A DNA stretch of 64,000 nucleotides from Monosporascus cannonballus (lineage: Eukaryota; Ascomycota; Sordariomycetes; Xylariales), in assembly GCA_004154925.1 (NCBI GenBank), contig QJNS01000126.1:62001-126000 (forward strand). Reading direction: 5' to 3'. Below the pieces are notes generated by a model. The model was not told where the DNA came from, made no database searches, and saw nothing but the letters and a program-made list of their open reading frames with translations. Shown one piece after another: positions 51,013 to 61,930 of the stretch. Both the position numbers and the translations under genes were made by a program. Position 1 is the first letter of the stretch, and each line of letters begins with the position of its first letter.

Positions 51013-51386
51013 TGTTACGGCTAAACCCCGGATAAGACAATACGGCTTTCGAGGGAATTTAATTAATATAGGTAATCTAAGTAATCTGGGACTAGATTAT
51101 AAGGATTATATAGATTACATAAATTCATAATATATTTACTTTAAAAAGTTGAAATATATAATAAATTGGTTTTTTATATAAATATTATTTACTTAATTTC
51201 GCTATTTAATTATTAATTTAAGTTTATAGCCAGGGATACCCGTTTTTTATTATAAAAAAATGCTTAAAATCTTTTCAACGAATAAAGTCTTGGTAAATTA
51301 TTTTCTCCTCATTGCTATTTTAAAATTAAATCCTTATTCTGAACATTATTTATACTTTTAAGTAAATACATAATAAGTTCGTTATA
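51013..51386 (+). repeat. Element F1 left LTR
   Basis: Starts TGTTACGGCTAAACCCCG and ends AAGTTCGTTATA. 51140-51386 aligns with 61676-61930 (shared TATTAATTTAAG, TATAGCCAGGGATA and TACATAATA blocks). The first 18 bp recur, with one mismatch, at the window end (63983). The start at 50953 (TGTTACAGAAACAGG) is an alternative. Confidence 0.65.
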
Positions 51387-52705
51387 TTATTATAGTTTTT
51401 TAATTAATGATTAACGAATAATTTAATATTTAATTAATGTATAAGCTTTTGCAAACCTAATATAAACGATAATATAAAAACATAATTAAAAATTAAACAA
51501 TATATCCGATCCCTGTTATTAGCTAGTAAATTGTTAATAATTAGACTAAACGCTTTATTGTTTAACGAAAAGGTTTTTTAATTAATAAATAATATAGTAC
51601 CTTTTTTTATTCGATTTTAAAAAGGTTTATTATTTTTGTAACGTTAATAATAACTTACTTCGGCCTTTAGGAATATTGTTAAAGTTTACAGAAAGGAGTT
51701 AAAAAAGGAAGTAATTAAAGAACAGAAAAAGAATGAATACAGGGTCGGTATTTTAAAGAAAAGAGAAAAAACTTATTATAAAGAAAAAATTGAACTTTTT
51801 GGTCTAAAAAGTCCGGAGCTTAAAAGAGAAGAACGTTTGATTTGTTAAGGGAAAGAAATCCGTTTTTTCGGTTTGGCTCTGTTAGAAAGCGTAGCTAAGG
51901 AAGTGATTTTCAACCTTTATTATTTGACGCCGAGCAAACGTAAAAGAACGTTTCGACTGTACCGTTATTTGGCGTAAACCAAACCCGTAAAAAAATCGTA
52001 TTACTTTTTACTTACTATAAAATGCCAAATATTAAGGGTTATAAGTTAATCCTTTTGAAACCTTATGATAAATTTAAGGATTTAAACGGATTTTTGATTT
52101 AAACTCAATTTTATCTTAAATATTACGAAAACCTTTTAATAAAGAATTATTAAAAAGTAATAGCCATTTTTTAGTTGATAATAAAACGAATCCGTTAATA
52201 ATTGAAACTTATTTTAACGGGTTACTTAACATTATACTTAAAAATTCTTTTAATTTTACTACTTACATTTTTAATAAGTACGGATATGTTTTTTAAAGAA
52301 AGTAAACTTTATTTAAAAATGTACATAAAAATCAATATATAATTAAATAATTTTGTTTTCTCTATTAAATTAAGTTCACGTTCAAATATATAACCGAATT
52401 TAACCGTTTAATAATTATTTTTAATTTGATAAAAAATGCCTTATTTTATTCTTATTATAACGACCTAAAAGTTTAAGTTAAAAACAAATTATATATAAAC
52501 CTAAAATTAAATATTTTTACAAAATATACCGATAAAGTTATTATTATCGACCGACGCATTTTTGATCGGTACTTAAAAAAGAAAAAGACCGGCAAACAAA
52601 ATGACGATAAAAGTTTCAATAATCGAAATTAAGAAAAATAAAGGCAAACCTGTTAAAAAAAAGTCCCGTTTCGAAAAAGCTTAAAAGAATAAATTTAAAG
52701 TAAAG

Positions 52706-52747
52706 TATTTTATTTATAGCTAAAAGGGATATTTTAAAAGCGAATAT
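52706..52747 (+). pseudogene. Element F1 gag zinc knuckle (all 4 ligands lost)
   Basis: Reads Y-F-I-Y-S-*-K-G-Y-F-K-S-E-Y. The Tyr codons fall exactly at the C-x2-C-x4-H-x4-C ligand positions, and the stop is TAA (CAA-to-TAA type). Confidence 0.65.
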
Positions 52748-53229
52748 CGTTTTTCCGCTGAAAGAAACTATAAGAAAAGAAAAAGTTTTAACTTTAGAAA
52801 AAAGTTAAAATAACTGAATAAAAGACCGATAATAAAGCAGAAAATAAGAAAATCAAAATTAATATAATTTCTTTGGGCTATAATTTATTATTACCATAAT
52901 TACTTAAATTCAGAAGGATATTTTAAAGGCTAAGAATTATTTCACTTATTAATATTTAAAATTTAAAATTTATATATATTACATAGATTAAATATTTTTA
53001 ATATATGTATGGAATTAAAATACCTTTAATATTTCGATATATTTTAATATGTAATATATGATAAAAACGGTTAATTTTGAATAAAAATTAACAATTACGG
53101 AGAATTATTCTTAAAACTTTGTAATCTTTTCGAATATTCGATATATATTAAAATATTTTAATTAAACCTTTATAATTCGTTACATTTTACGGCTTGTTAT
53201 TTCGATAATTATTTTGTTTATTTTAAACC

Positions 53230-53415
53230 TGTGATGGGGCTGTATGGAGCTTTATTATGGAGCACCGGACAAACGCAGGTACCAAGCAGCACTAACATAG
53301 CGCCTTATATGCGAACATATATAACTGTATTTTTATTTTCCTTTTTTTCTTCTTAGCTAAAAAATAAACTTTTATTAGTAATTAATTATAAACTGCTTAA
53401 GTAAAGCCTTTTATA
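53230..53415 (+). repeat. Element D 5' LTR
   Basis: Starts TGTGATGGGGCTGTATGGAG and ends AAGCCTTTTATA. Shares TTATTATGGAGCACCG, ACCAAGCAGCACTA-type and GCGCCTTATATGCGAA blocks with 61488-61675. It is much less mutated than the interior. Confidence 0.85.
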
Positions 53416-54585
53416 TATTTTTTAGCTTATTATTTAACAAAGCAAAAAATGTTCGGAATTAAATATTAGGATTTTCGAATGTTTATTAAAGGGCCTAATA
53501 AGGGGCCTTTATTAACCCAAAGTTATAAAAGGTATTTAACGTTATAACGGAAACCTTAATAAGTTCGATAACGGTTATAAAATAACGCATAAATTACCAA
53601 TTTAAAAAAACCCAAAAAAGTAGCCTAATTTCGTAAATATATAAAAGAATTAAATAACACAAATAAAAAATTAACATAAACGGCCGAAAAATTCAAAAAA
53701 CGGCTTAATTATTTAACAAAAATTTATTACTTAATCGTAAATTCGAAATACGATAGCTTTTAGGAATACCGACTTTTTTCGATTTAGTAACAATCGGAAA
53801 CGTAATTAGGATATTCCGTAGAAACGGTTCGAACGAACGAATTAATAATAAGAGCTAAGCGGAAGCTGTTATTTTGGCCGGAAATATTCGATAGAATAAA
53901 AAAAGGATTTCCCGGATAATACGTACTTATAATTTATAAGCTCAAGATAAATATTATTTTTATAAAAGAAGTTCGTAAGTAATTTTACGTTATATACGAA
54001 AAGTTCGAAATTAATATATAACGTACGGTTATTATTTATTATTTTACCTAAAGTTTAAATAATATTTATAATCCCGTTCATTTTTTTAAGTATTATATAA
54101 ATAATATAATAATCGGTATAAGAAAAGAAAATAGCCAAACGTTTTCGGAATTTAAAGTAAGCCGATAATACGAAATTTTTGTTATTTTATTCCTTATTTA
54201 AAAAAATATTAATAAATACGGAAAGGATTATTCGGATAACAGAAGCGAAATTTATGGTTTTAAAAGGAACCTTAAATAAAACGTTTACTTAAGTTTTAAT
54301 CCTAATAGATTTTTTTAAAATTTATAACGTATAAGTAAATAAAGTAATGGAAATCGCCGGACGCCTTAAAAAATAATACGGCAAAAAAGAACGAATAACT
54401 TTTTAATAACCTAATTAGGCGGTAATAATTAAGCAGAAAATAACCTAAATAACGATATAAGCATAACGGGTGTTTTAGTAGTAAAACGGCAAAGGTAAGG
54501 ACCTTAAACCTTATTTCTAGCATTAAAATAATATGCGCGATAAATAACTTAAAAAGAACAAAACGTCCGTAAAACGAAAAACCTT

Positions 54586-54627
54586 TGCCTGCGTTGTAAA
54601 CGATTTAATTATAAGGCGAACCGCTGT
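54586..54627 (+). pseudogene. Element D gag zinc knuckle (1 of 4 ligands lost)
   Basis: Reads C-L-R-C-K-R-F-N-Y-K-A-N-R-C. The three Cys are kept and only the His is changed to Tyr. It is the best preserved of the five knuckles in this window. Confidence 0.75.
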
Positions 54628-55613
54628 TCGTTTTTACTAGTAAAAAAATTATAGGGAAAAATTAACTTGCTAAAAGCATATAAAGACGAAAAGTTAAAAT
54701 TTAAAAGCAAAAAGAGAAAAAAGTAATTTTTAAATATTAACGCGTTCGGGAACAAAAGGCGATCTAGGTCGAAATAAAAATCGCGAAGCAAAATATGGAC
54801 GGCATTTTATTTATGATTAATATATATATTAATTAAAAAAAGTTTGTAGAAATTTTTGTTAATTAAGAATATAAATATTTTGCCTTAATAAACGAAACGT
54901 TCGTAAAACGTTTACGGTTGCCGTATATTTTAATAAAATTACGCGGATTAAGAAAAATTCGAAAAAGAAGCCGACGACGGTAAGGAAAAATTAAGAAAAT
55001 AATATATATAAAACTAGATATCCACGGTTTCAAAACTAAGATATTTGCATATATTATTAATGGCTTTAATTATTTTTTAACTTTGGAGAAACCTTAAATA
55101 AAAGGTTACGATATTATATCCGTAATAAAAAAGTACCTTTTGATAATAAGGGTAATAAATCGTATAAAGGTTTACGAAAAAGGATATAAAACCTAAGGAA
55201 ATAACGTACGAATAATTTACAAAACGAAAAGAATTTTAATTGCCTTTTTCGGAGCGGAAATTCGAAAAATAAAAAAGATTAAAAGAACTAAATAGGAAAT
55301 TTAATTGTTTTTAATTATTTTAGCTGGCATTAATAAGGCGTTAATGCTTAAGAAAAAAATAAAAGTTAACGAAAAGTTTCCGTTTAAATTAAAAGTATTT
55401 CGGAAGCTATTCGATAAAAAATTAGGTAACGTTTTACCTTTATTCCGTTCCGGAATAGATTATATAATTTTATTACGCAAAAACAAAATAAAGAAGGAAA
55501 TATTAGTATTATAAGAGCTTTTATATGGTATAATTAAAAAAAGTTATTAATTTTAAGAAAAACCCTGATGGAATTTTTGGATAAAGGGTATATTTGCGTA
55601 AGTAATTTGCCCG

Positions 55614-55778
55614 TGTCACGGGCCAAGGGCCCTAGTGGAGGGATTAGCATAGCGCTAATCCCGTGGCTCCTGTATATATAGCTAGCTGCTCCCACGTATC
55701 TTCTTAACTGTTCCCTAGATTTCTCAATAGACCTGTTATGGCCTATATCCTTAATTATTACGTATGCAGCCTTTTACA
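55614..55778 (+). repeat. Element E 5' LTR
   Basis: Starts TGTCACGGGCCAAGGGCC and ends GCAGCCTTTTACA. Contains TGTATATATAGCTAGCTGC as a likely TATA region. It differs from the right copy only by transitions, about 19 in 165, with no gaps. Confidence 0.9.
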
Positions 55779-56149
55779 TATTAAGAAATCTCCTTTTTCG
55801 CAAACGGTCCATCGCCGTAAGAAATACGTTAACGCTACGGACCCGTTATTCGTACGTAACTTATTCGCCATAAATACCGAGGAACCGCGCCGTTAGGTTT
55901 TACGAACCGTTTATGAGCTATAAAGCCGTAAAAACCATAACTCTTAAAGGCTCGAAATAAATAGGAAATTATTCGTTAACAGAAAAACGATTAGCGAAAA
56001 TCGTACGTAATTTTTTTATATTTGGGGAGCCTTTAGCTGTTAGCTTTAAAAATCGACGTTTTTGTTATATATGCAAAAAACTTTAAAAAAACCGAACCCT
56101 TAAATTTTTTTAAAATTATATCGCCATTATTTTAAAAGAATTTAATAAA

Positions 56150-56760
56150 AATAAAAAGTTAGTTAACGCTTAATTAAATTACGTTAACGTAACGTTTAAA
56201 CGGCGTCCGAATATGTTCTTATATTCGAAAATATTTTTTATTAAGCCGGAAAAAATAAATAACCGGATAAAACTAAAGTTTTCCTATTAATTTTGGGCCT
56301 TAATACCGAAACGAAAAAGCAGTTGGATTACGAAAGGTAGCCTAATATTTGGGAAAAGTTCGTATAGCTTTATTGTTATTCGGAAATATCGTTCCTAACG
56401 GCCTTTATTCCGGCGCGTTCGCGCATAATAATTTTCCAATTAAAAAGTAATATTATAAAAAGTATAAAAATCGGTACGTTAACCATTAATTATTAACGTA
56501 AGCGTTATTAGTAAACAGAAAAACGTTATTTAAAATATGGCGAAACGGGGTATTTTCGGAAAAATTATCCTAAAGGGAAAAAAGTCGCCGTCCGACATAT
56601 TAACGTTAATAAGGCCTTAAAAATTCCGTTGCTGTTCGAACAATAAAAAATAATCGCGGAGGCGTTCGATAAAGCCTAGGAAAACCTAAATAAATTTAAC
56701 GTTTACGAAACGTTAAAAAAATTAGCAAAAGAAAAATTTTGGGGAAAATAACGTAAAGAT
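56150..56760 (+). pseudogene. Element E gag-like region with zinc-knuckle fossil
   Basis: Plus-strand stretches with stops read KTKVFLLILGLNTETKKQLD, then GTLTIDY, and 56527-56568 Y-L-K-Y-G-E-T-G-Y-F-R-K-N-Y followed by PKGKK. The four Tyr codons (TAT) fall exactly at C-x2-C-x4-H-x4-C positions. KGKKVAVRHINVNKALKIPL and EAFDKA*ENLNKF follow. Gag would coat RNA. Nothing after it resembles pol. Confidence 0.65.
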
Positions 56761-56961
56761 ATAAAGCTAATAATATACAGTACGCCAAAGACGTACGGAC
56801 ATAAAGTACGTGGCGTAATCTCCCCGTAACCGTCGGAAGACCCCTCGGATTAGGATTTGCGAATATCGCCGCCTTGGAATAAGGTCCCTAAAAGGGTGTT
56901 ACGAATAAACGTTTGCCGCGTAACGGGAAAAAGCGAGGATTAGATTTAGAAGGGGGGGTTA

Positions 56962-57126
56962 TGTTACGGGCCAAAAGCCTTAATAAAAGGATTAGCATAG
57001 CGTTAATCCCGTGGCTCCTGTATATATAGCTAGCTGCTCCCACATATCTTCTTAGCTATTCCCTAGATTTCTCAATAGACCTGTTATGGCCCATATCCTT
57101 AGCTACTGCGTATGCAGCCCCTTACA
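56962..57126 (+). repeat. Element E 3' LTR
   Basis: Starts TGTTACGGGCCAAAAGCC and ends GCAGCCCCTTACA. It is collinear with the 5' copy without indels. GCCCG follows directly. Confidence 0.9.
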
Positions 57127-58744
57127 GCCCGTAAGGGTTCCGGTTTAATTTATAAAGAAATCCGGAAAAAGGCTGTGTTTTTGTTAAGATTATCGGGCGT
57201 TAAATGTAATAACCGAAAAAAACCATTATTTTTTACTCTTTATTTCTGAAATCCTAAAATTACTTTTTTATGTTAAATGGTTTACGAAAATAAACGTCCG
57301 AATAACGTTTTATAAGATTAGGATTAAGAAAGAAAACGAATAAAAAACGGTATTCCGAACGCGTTTCGGTTTATATATATAGCTAATAATACCGTTTGGC
57401 TTATATAGGGTTTCCGCGATTTTTTAGCGATACGTTAACGGGGTTCTAAAAAAGTACTTCGACGTTTTTTGCTTAGCGTATATGAATAATATCTTTATTT
57501 TTTCCGGATTTAAGGAAATTATATGCAAAAAGTAAAAAAGGTTTTAAGCCGTTTGGAAAAAGCGAGTTTAAACCTAGATATCTTTAAGTACGAATTCGCC
57601 GTAAAACGATAAAATATTTTGGATTTATTATAAACGCCCGAAAAGGGATACAAATAGATTTCGAAAAATTACGTATAATTAAAAAATAAAAAATTCTTAA
57701 AATATTTAAGTGAATTCGAAATTTCTTAAGGTTTGTAAATTTTTACCGTAACTTTATAATTTATTATACGGACATATCGGTACCGTTAATAATTTTAACC
57801 CGGAAAAAGCTTTATTTTGTTAAGGGAAAAAAAGAAATAATATTTAAATATTTTAAAAACGCCTTTATAATAGGATGGATTTTAGCGTAATAAAATTCCA
57901 AAAAACTTATAATATTAAAAGTAAATTATTTAGGGATAATATGCAGAAATTATTTATTTTAAACTAATAAGTTAAAAATATTACGTCCGATAATTTAATA
58001 TTCCAAAAATTTAAACCCTATTAAAATTAATTACGAAATATATAATAAAAAGTTTTTATAGTAATAAATTATTTAAAAACGTAAGATATAAAATTACGTA
58101 ATATAGTAGCTTTATTTAGGATTATTACTAACCATAAAATTTTAAAATATTTTATAATTATTAAAAAGTTAAATAAATATTAAGTAAAATAATTACAAGA
58201 ATTATTCCGTTTTAATTTTTATTTTAAAAGCTATACCGGCCGTATAAATATTAAGGCCGATATATTTTCGCATAAAAAACAAAATATGAATATAAAAAAG
58301 GCGATAACCGGAAAATTATATAAATATTTTAAATAATAAAAGATCAATAATTATTTATATTATTTACGAAATATTGGATATATGCTAAAAATATAATAAC
58401 GATTAATAATATTGATATTAAAAGTAATAAATTACTTTAAAAATATAAGTATTTTAATATTACGAAAGTTTTTAAAAATTTTAAAACGTAATATTAAAAT
58501 ATAATAAAAGTTATAACCGTATTATTAAGGTTATTACAAAAAGAGAACATACTTTTTTTGCGGAATTAAACTTATTAATATTAATCGCAAAATATATTTT
58601 AAATATTAAAGGTTTTTTTTTTAATTTCGGAAACGCTTCTAAATCCCAAATTAGGAACCGCTTAAAACGGCCTTAATACAAAATACTTACGATTCTTATA
58701 TAATAAACCACTTAAGTAAAAAGGTTACGATAATAATATTTTCG

Positions 58745-58935
58745 AAAAGCTTTTTCTGGCCAGGTATATATCGTATAATAAAGCAATTTTATAGGAATTA
58801 TAACGTATGCGGTCATAAAAACGTATGAAAAAAAAAAGAAAAATAAGCTGTTAAAGTTATTTCCGATTTCCGAACGATTTTATAACAAATTGTTAATCGA
58901 TTTTATAACTAACCTATTAGCTGTTTTTAAATATG
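58745..58935 (+). pseudogene. Element D integrase zinc-binding region remnant
   Basis: The plus strand reads FSGQVYIVIKQFYRNYNVCG then HKNVWKKKEK, matching the integrase H2C2 segment 'FxWPGMxxDIxxFVRxCDVCxRxKxxxxK'. The first Cys is Tyr, the second kept. The downstream catalytic core is too broken to read confidently. Confidence 0.6.
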
Positions 58936-61487
58936 ATTTATATTTTTTAATAATTATAATAAATTAATTACTTAAGGTAGTAATTTTAAAAGTAATATAT
59001 AAGATAAACGTAAAAATATATACGGAAGTATTTGTAAAAATATATTAAAAATCTTATACTTTTTTTAAGGTTATTATAAATAATAAAAATATTAATTAAG
59101 TAAAAAAATTATAAATTAGATTTTGTAAGTTAATAAAAATAAAATAAATTTTTTTTACCGTATATTACTTAAAAATCAATAATATAATAAAAAGAGTTAA
59201 TTAAAAATTATTAAGTTATTTACGAATTTTCGTAACGTATTTATAAGAAAAATAAAATAAGTTTTGTTTAGGAATAGTATGTGTAATTCATAATTGAAAT
59301 ATAACTTTAATAAAATTAAATTTCTTTTTCTTATTTTACGGATATTACGTTAACCCGATTCTTTAAGTAAAAAGTAATTTGGTAATTAAAAAGAATGTAT
59401 GCATAAAAACGGAATTTTTCGTTAACAAATTATAAAAAAATACGGAATTTATTTAAGCTGTAATAGCGGCAGCCTAATAAACTTATAAGAAAATAACGAA
59501 TAAATATTGCTTTCCTGTCGAAAAATAAGAAATTAATAATAAAATCTGGTTATTTTTAAAAAATATAGCTATTTTTTGGTTATTAAAAAAGCTAAAATAA
59601 CTTTGAACCAAATATTACGTAATTAAAATAATTAATTTTTACGTTATTAAATTAACTATATTTAAAAAAATTTATAACCGTTTTTACGTTAATTTATTAA
59701 GGCGTACGAACCGTAACTTTTTATTATTCCAAATTAACGTAAATACGTAATCTTTTTTTTTATTTTTTAAAAAATAACGAATTGGAATTTAAAATCGAAA
59801 ATATTTTTTAAGCCCGGACCAAAAAAATAAAAAAAAGTTTTATATGCTAAATTTAGGTAAAATAATTAAGTTACGTAAAACAAATTTAAAAACTATTTAA
59901 AAAATTTGCAAATATAGCCGCTTTATAACAATTCGAAAAAGAATACGGTAATATAGCTATTAATAACGGACCTTAAATTTAACGTATTACTCGAAAACGG
60001 ACGGATAAAAATCCAGCCCAAAAATACCGGCCGGATAGTACGTAAATAGTATAAGAAATTTGAGAAAACCGTTTAAAAATAACCTTATATAATTTGTAAA
60101 TAAACGTTAAAATAATGTTCTCGTTATTTACGAATAAAATATATTAAAAATGAATTAAACATTATCAAAATAATACGTTAATTACGAAATTATTTAATTA
60201 TTCTTTGAAAATTTATAAATTTAATAATTTATTTTACAAATTTATAACGTTAATATTCCGTGAAAATTAAGTATTTGAAACGTATAATTATTTAGGCCTA
60301 TTTATATTAAATTTTGACAAAACCGGAATTTGTTTTAACCGCTTCAATTACGATTACGAAATTTTCGAAAACGTTAATAATATAATTATTAATAACTATT
60401 AATTTAATTTATAACGTAAATTAATAAATAATATAAACAAGGTGCAGAAATATTGCCAAAAACGTTTATATAATAAAATTTATTAATTTTATATTTATTT
60501 TATTATTTATTATATTAAATAAAGGCACCGGCAAAACTGATAATTTAATTTACGTATAAATAATGTATAAGTTAGGAATTAAAAACGTAAACTTATTTCG
60601 GAATAAATGATATACCAAAATTTAAAACGTAAACGTAAAATTTTAATACCTGCTTTTTTCTATATACGGATAACCGTTAAATTAGAGTTAACGAAAAAAA
60701 AACAATCTGGAAAACACATAAAAAAAACGAACTTATTAGGGTTTCGGTAATTGTAATTAAAAATAATTTTATAAAATACTTTAACCGTTTAACGAAATTC
60801 GGAAATATCCTAAGTTACGTAAAATTTAAATTAAAAAAATATATTAGTAAAAATACAAAAAATATTTATTTCGAGATACTTATAATTATAATTAACATAA
60901 ACCTAATAACGGATTGTATTTTCAATTATAATAATAAATACTTTAAGAATAATAAATAAATTATATATAAATAAATTATATATTTTGTTAATTTAAACAA
61001 AATACGTCCGGGTTTTTAACAAAACGAATTACAAAAGTAAAATAAAGCATATTATAAATATAGGGGGGATATTTATTTAGGGCGACGTAAATACGTAACG
61101 TACGAAAAGTTTTAACGGATCCCGAATACCAAAAAGGCCCGAAACCGTAAAAACGTTCTTTTTATAAGGTATTATTAAAACGTTATAACGTATTAATTAA
61201 TTTTTAAGCCGTTATCTAATAATATATAAAAACGTTATTATAAATATTAATAAAAATTAATTTACCGAATTAAATTATTATTATAAAAAAATTACAATAA
61301 ATAAAAACGTAAACGTATTTTTATATATAAACTTATTTAACGTATAATTAATTTATAATTAGCTACTTAAGTTAGGCCTAATTCGAAAATCGACAAATTT
61401 CCGAATTTTGGATTAATTAAAAACTAAAAATTAACGTAATTATTAATTCTGTAATAAGCTAATTTTTTTAGGAAAAATAAGGGGTAA

Positions 61488-61675
61488 TGTAATAGGGCTA
61501 TATAGAGCCTTATTATGGAGCACCGAATAAACGCCGGTACTAAGCAGCACTAGCGCAGCGCCTTATATGCGAATATATATAACTGTATTTTTATCTTCCC
61601 TTTCTTTTCTCTTTAGCTAGAAAATAAACTCTTATTGGAAACTGATTGCAAACCGCTCAGGTGAAGCCTTTTACA
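61488..61675 (+). repeat. Element D 3' LTR
   Basis: Starts TGTAATAGGGCTATATAGAG and ends GGTGAAGCCTTTTACA. The interior is normal-GC and nearly collinear with the 5' LTR. Confidence 0.85.
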
Positions 61676-61930
61676 ATAATATTTTTATTTTAAGAAATTA
61701 AAATATAGAATTAATCAATTTTTATATAAATAGCACTTATTTAATTTCGTTTCTTAGTTATTAATTTAAGCTTATAACCAGAGATAGCTGTTTTTTACTG
61801 TGAGAAAAGTTTTAAAATCTTTTTAACAAACTCCTAGTGATTATTTCTCGCTTTATTATTATCTGTAAATCAAGACCCCATTTCGAATACTGCTTATACC
61901 TCTAGGTGGATACATAACAGGTTTATTACA
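61676..61930 (+). repeat. Element F1 right LTR, 5'-truncated
   Basis: Aligns with 51140-51386 and ends GGTTTATTACA. The first ~125 bp of the LTR are missing; they are neither here nor directly left of element D, so the D junction involves a deletion or recombination. Confidence 0.65.

Larger units (their letters stand above)
51013..53229 (+). mobile_element. Element F1, left part: LTR plus gag-like region
   Basis: LTR 51013-51386, then a lysine-rich gag-like region (about 51.66-52.8 kb) with a zinc-knuckle fossil, then element D. The other end of F1 is the LTR tail at 61676-61930. No pol was recognised between the knuckle (52747) and D. F1 either lost its pol or, like E, never had one. If the LTR really starts at 50953, the flanks AGATA (50948-50952) and GAATA (61931-61935) differ only by G/A transitions and could be a mutated target duplication. 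Confidence 0.6.
55614..57126 (+). mobile_element. Element E: 1.5 kb gag-only LTR retrotransposon
   Basis: LTRs 55614-55778 and 56962-57126 are both 165 bp, TG...CA, flanked by a perfect 5-bp duplication GCCCG (55609-55613 and 57127-57131). TAGAAGGGGGGGTTA before the right LTR is a polypurine tract. The 1.18 kb interior has one recognisable product, a gag-like stretch with a zinc-knuckle fossil. There is no protease, RT, RNase H or integrase motif, so E must have been mobilised by a partner. It sits in the RT of D. Confidence 0.85.
55305..57500 (+). pseudogene. Element D reverse transcriptase, interrupted by element E
   Basis: 55305-55514 has KKLGNVLPLFRSGIDYIILL, then RKNKIKKE, the block just before Gypsy RT ('LPPxRPxDHxIxLxxD'). 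RT stops at the E insertion (55614) and resumes at 57127 in the same frame once E and one GCCCG copy are discounted: FIKKSGKRLCF, DYRALN and, near 57.44-57.51 kb, YFDVFCLAYMNNIFIFSGF. The catalytic pair is NN instead of DD (57479-57490), each a GAY-to-AAY change. Confidence 0.8.
53230..61675 (+). mobile_element. Element D: degenerate Ty3/Gypsy, host of nested element E
   Basis: 8,446 bp, or about 6.93 kb without E. LTRs are 53230-53415 (186 bp) and 61488-61675 (188 bp). The plus strand holds gag with a zinc knuckle (54586-54627), the protease/RT junction (55305-55514), RT split by E, and integrase (about 58.75-58.93 kb). AGGAAAAATAAGGGGTAA just before the right LTR is a good polypurine tract. 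The flanking 5-mers (AAACC / ATAAT) do not match. D cuts into the right LTR of F1, so it inserted after F1 or recombined with it. Confidence 0.85.

Noticed and set aside
53225..61680. A target duplication for element D
   Set aside because: AAACC and ATAAT do not match even allowing transitions.
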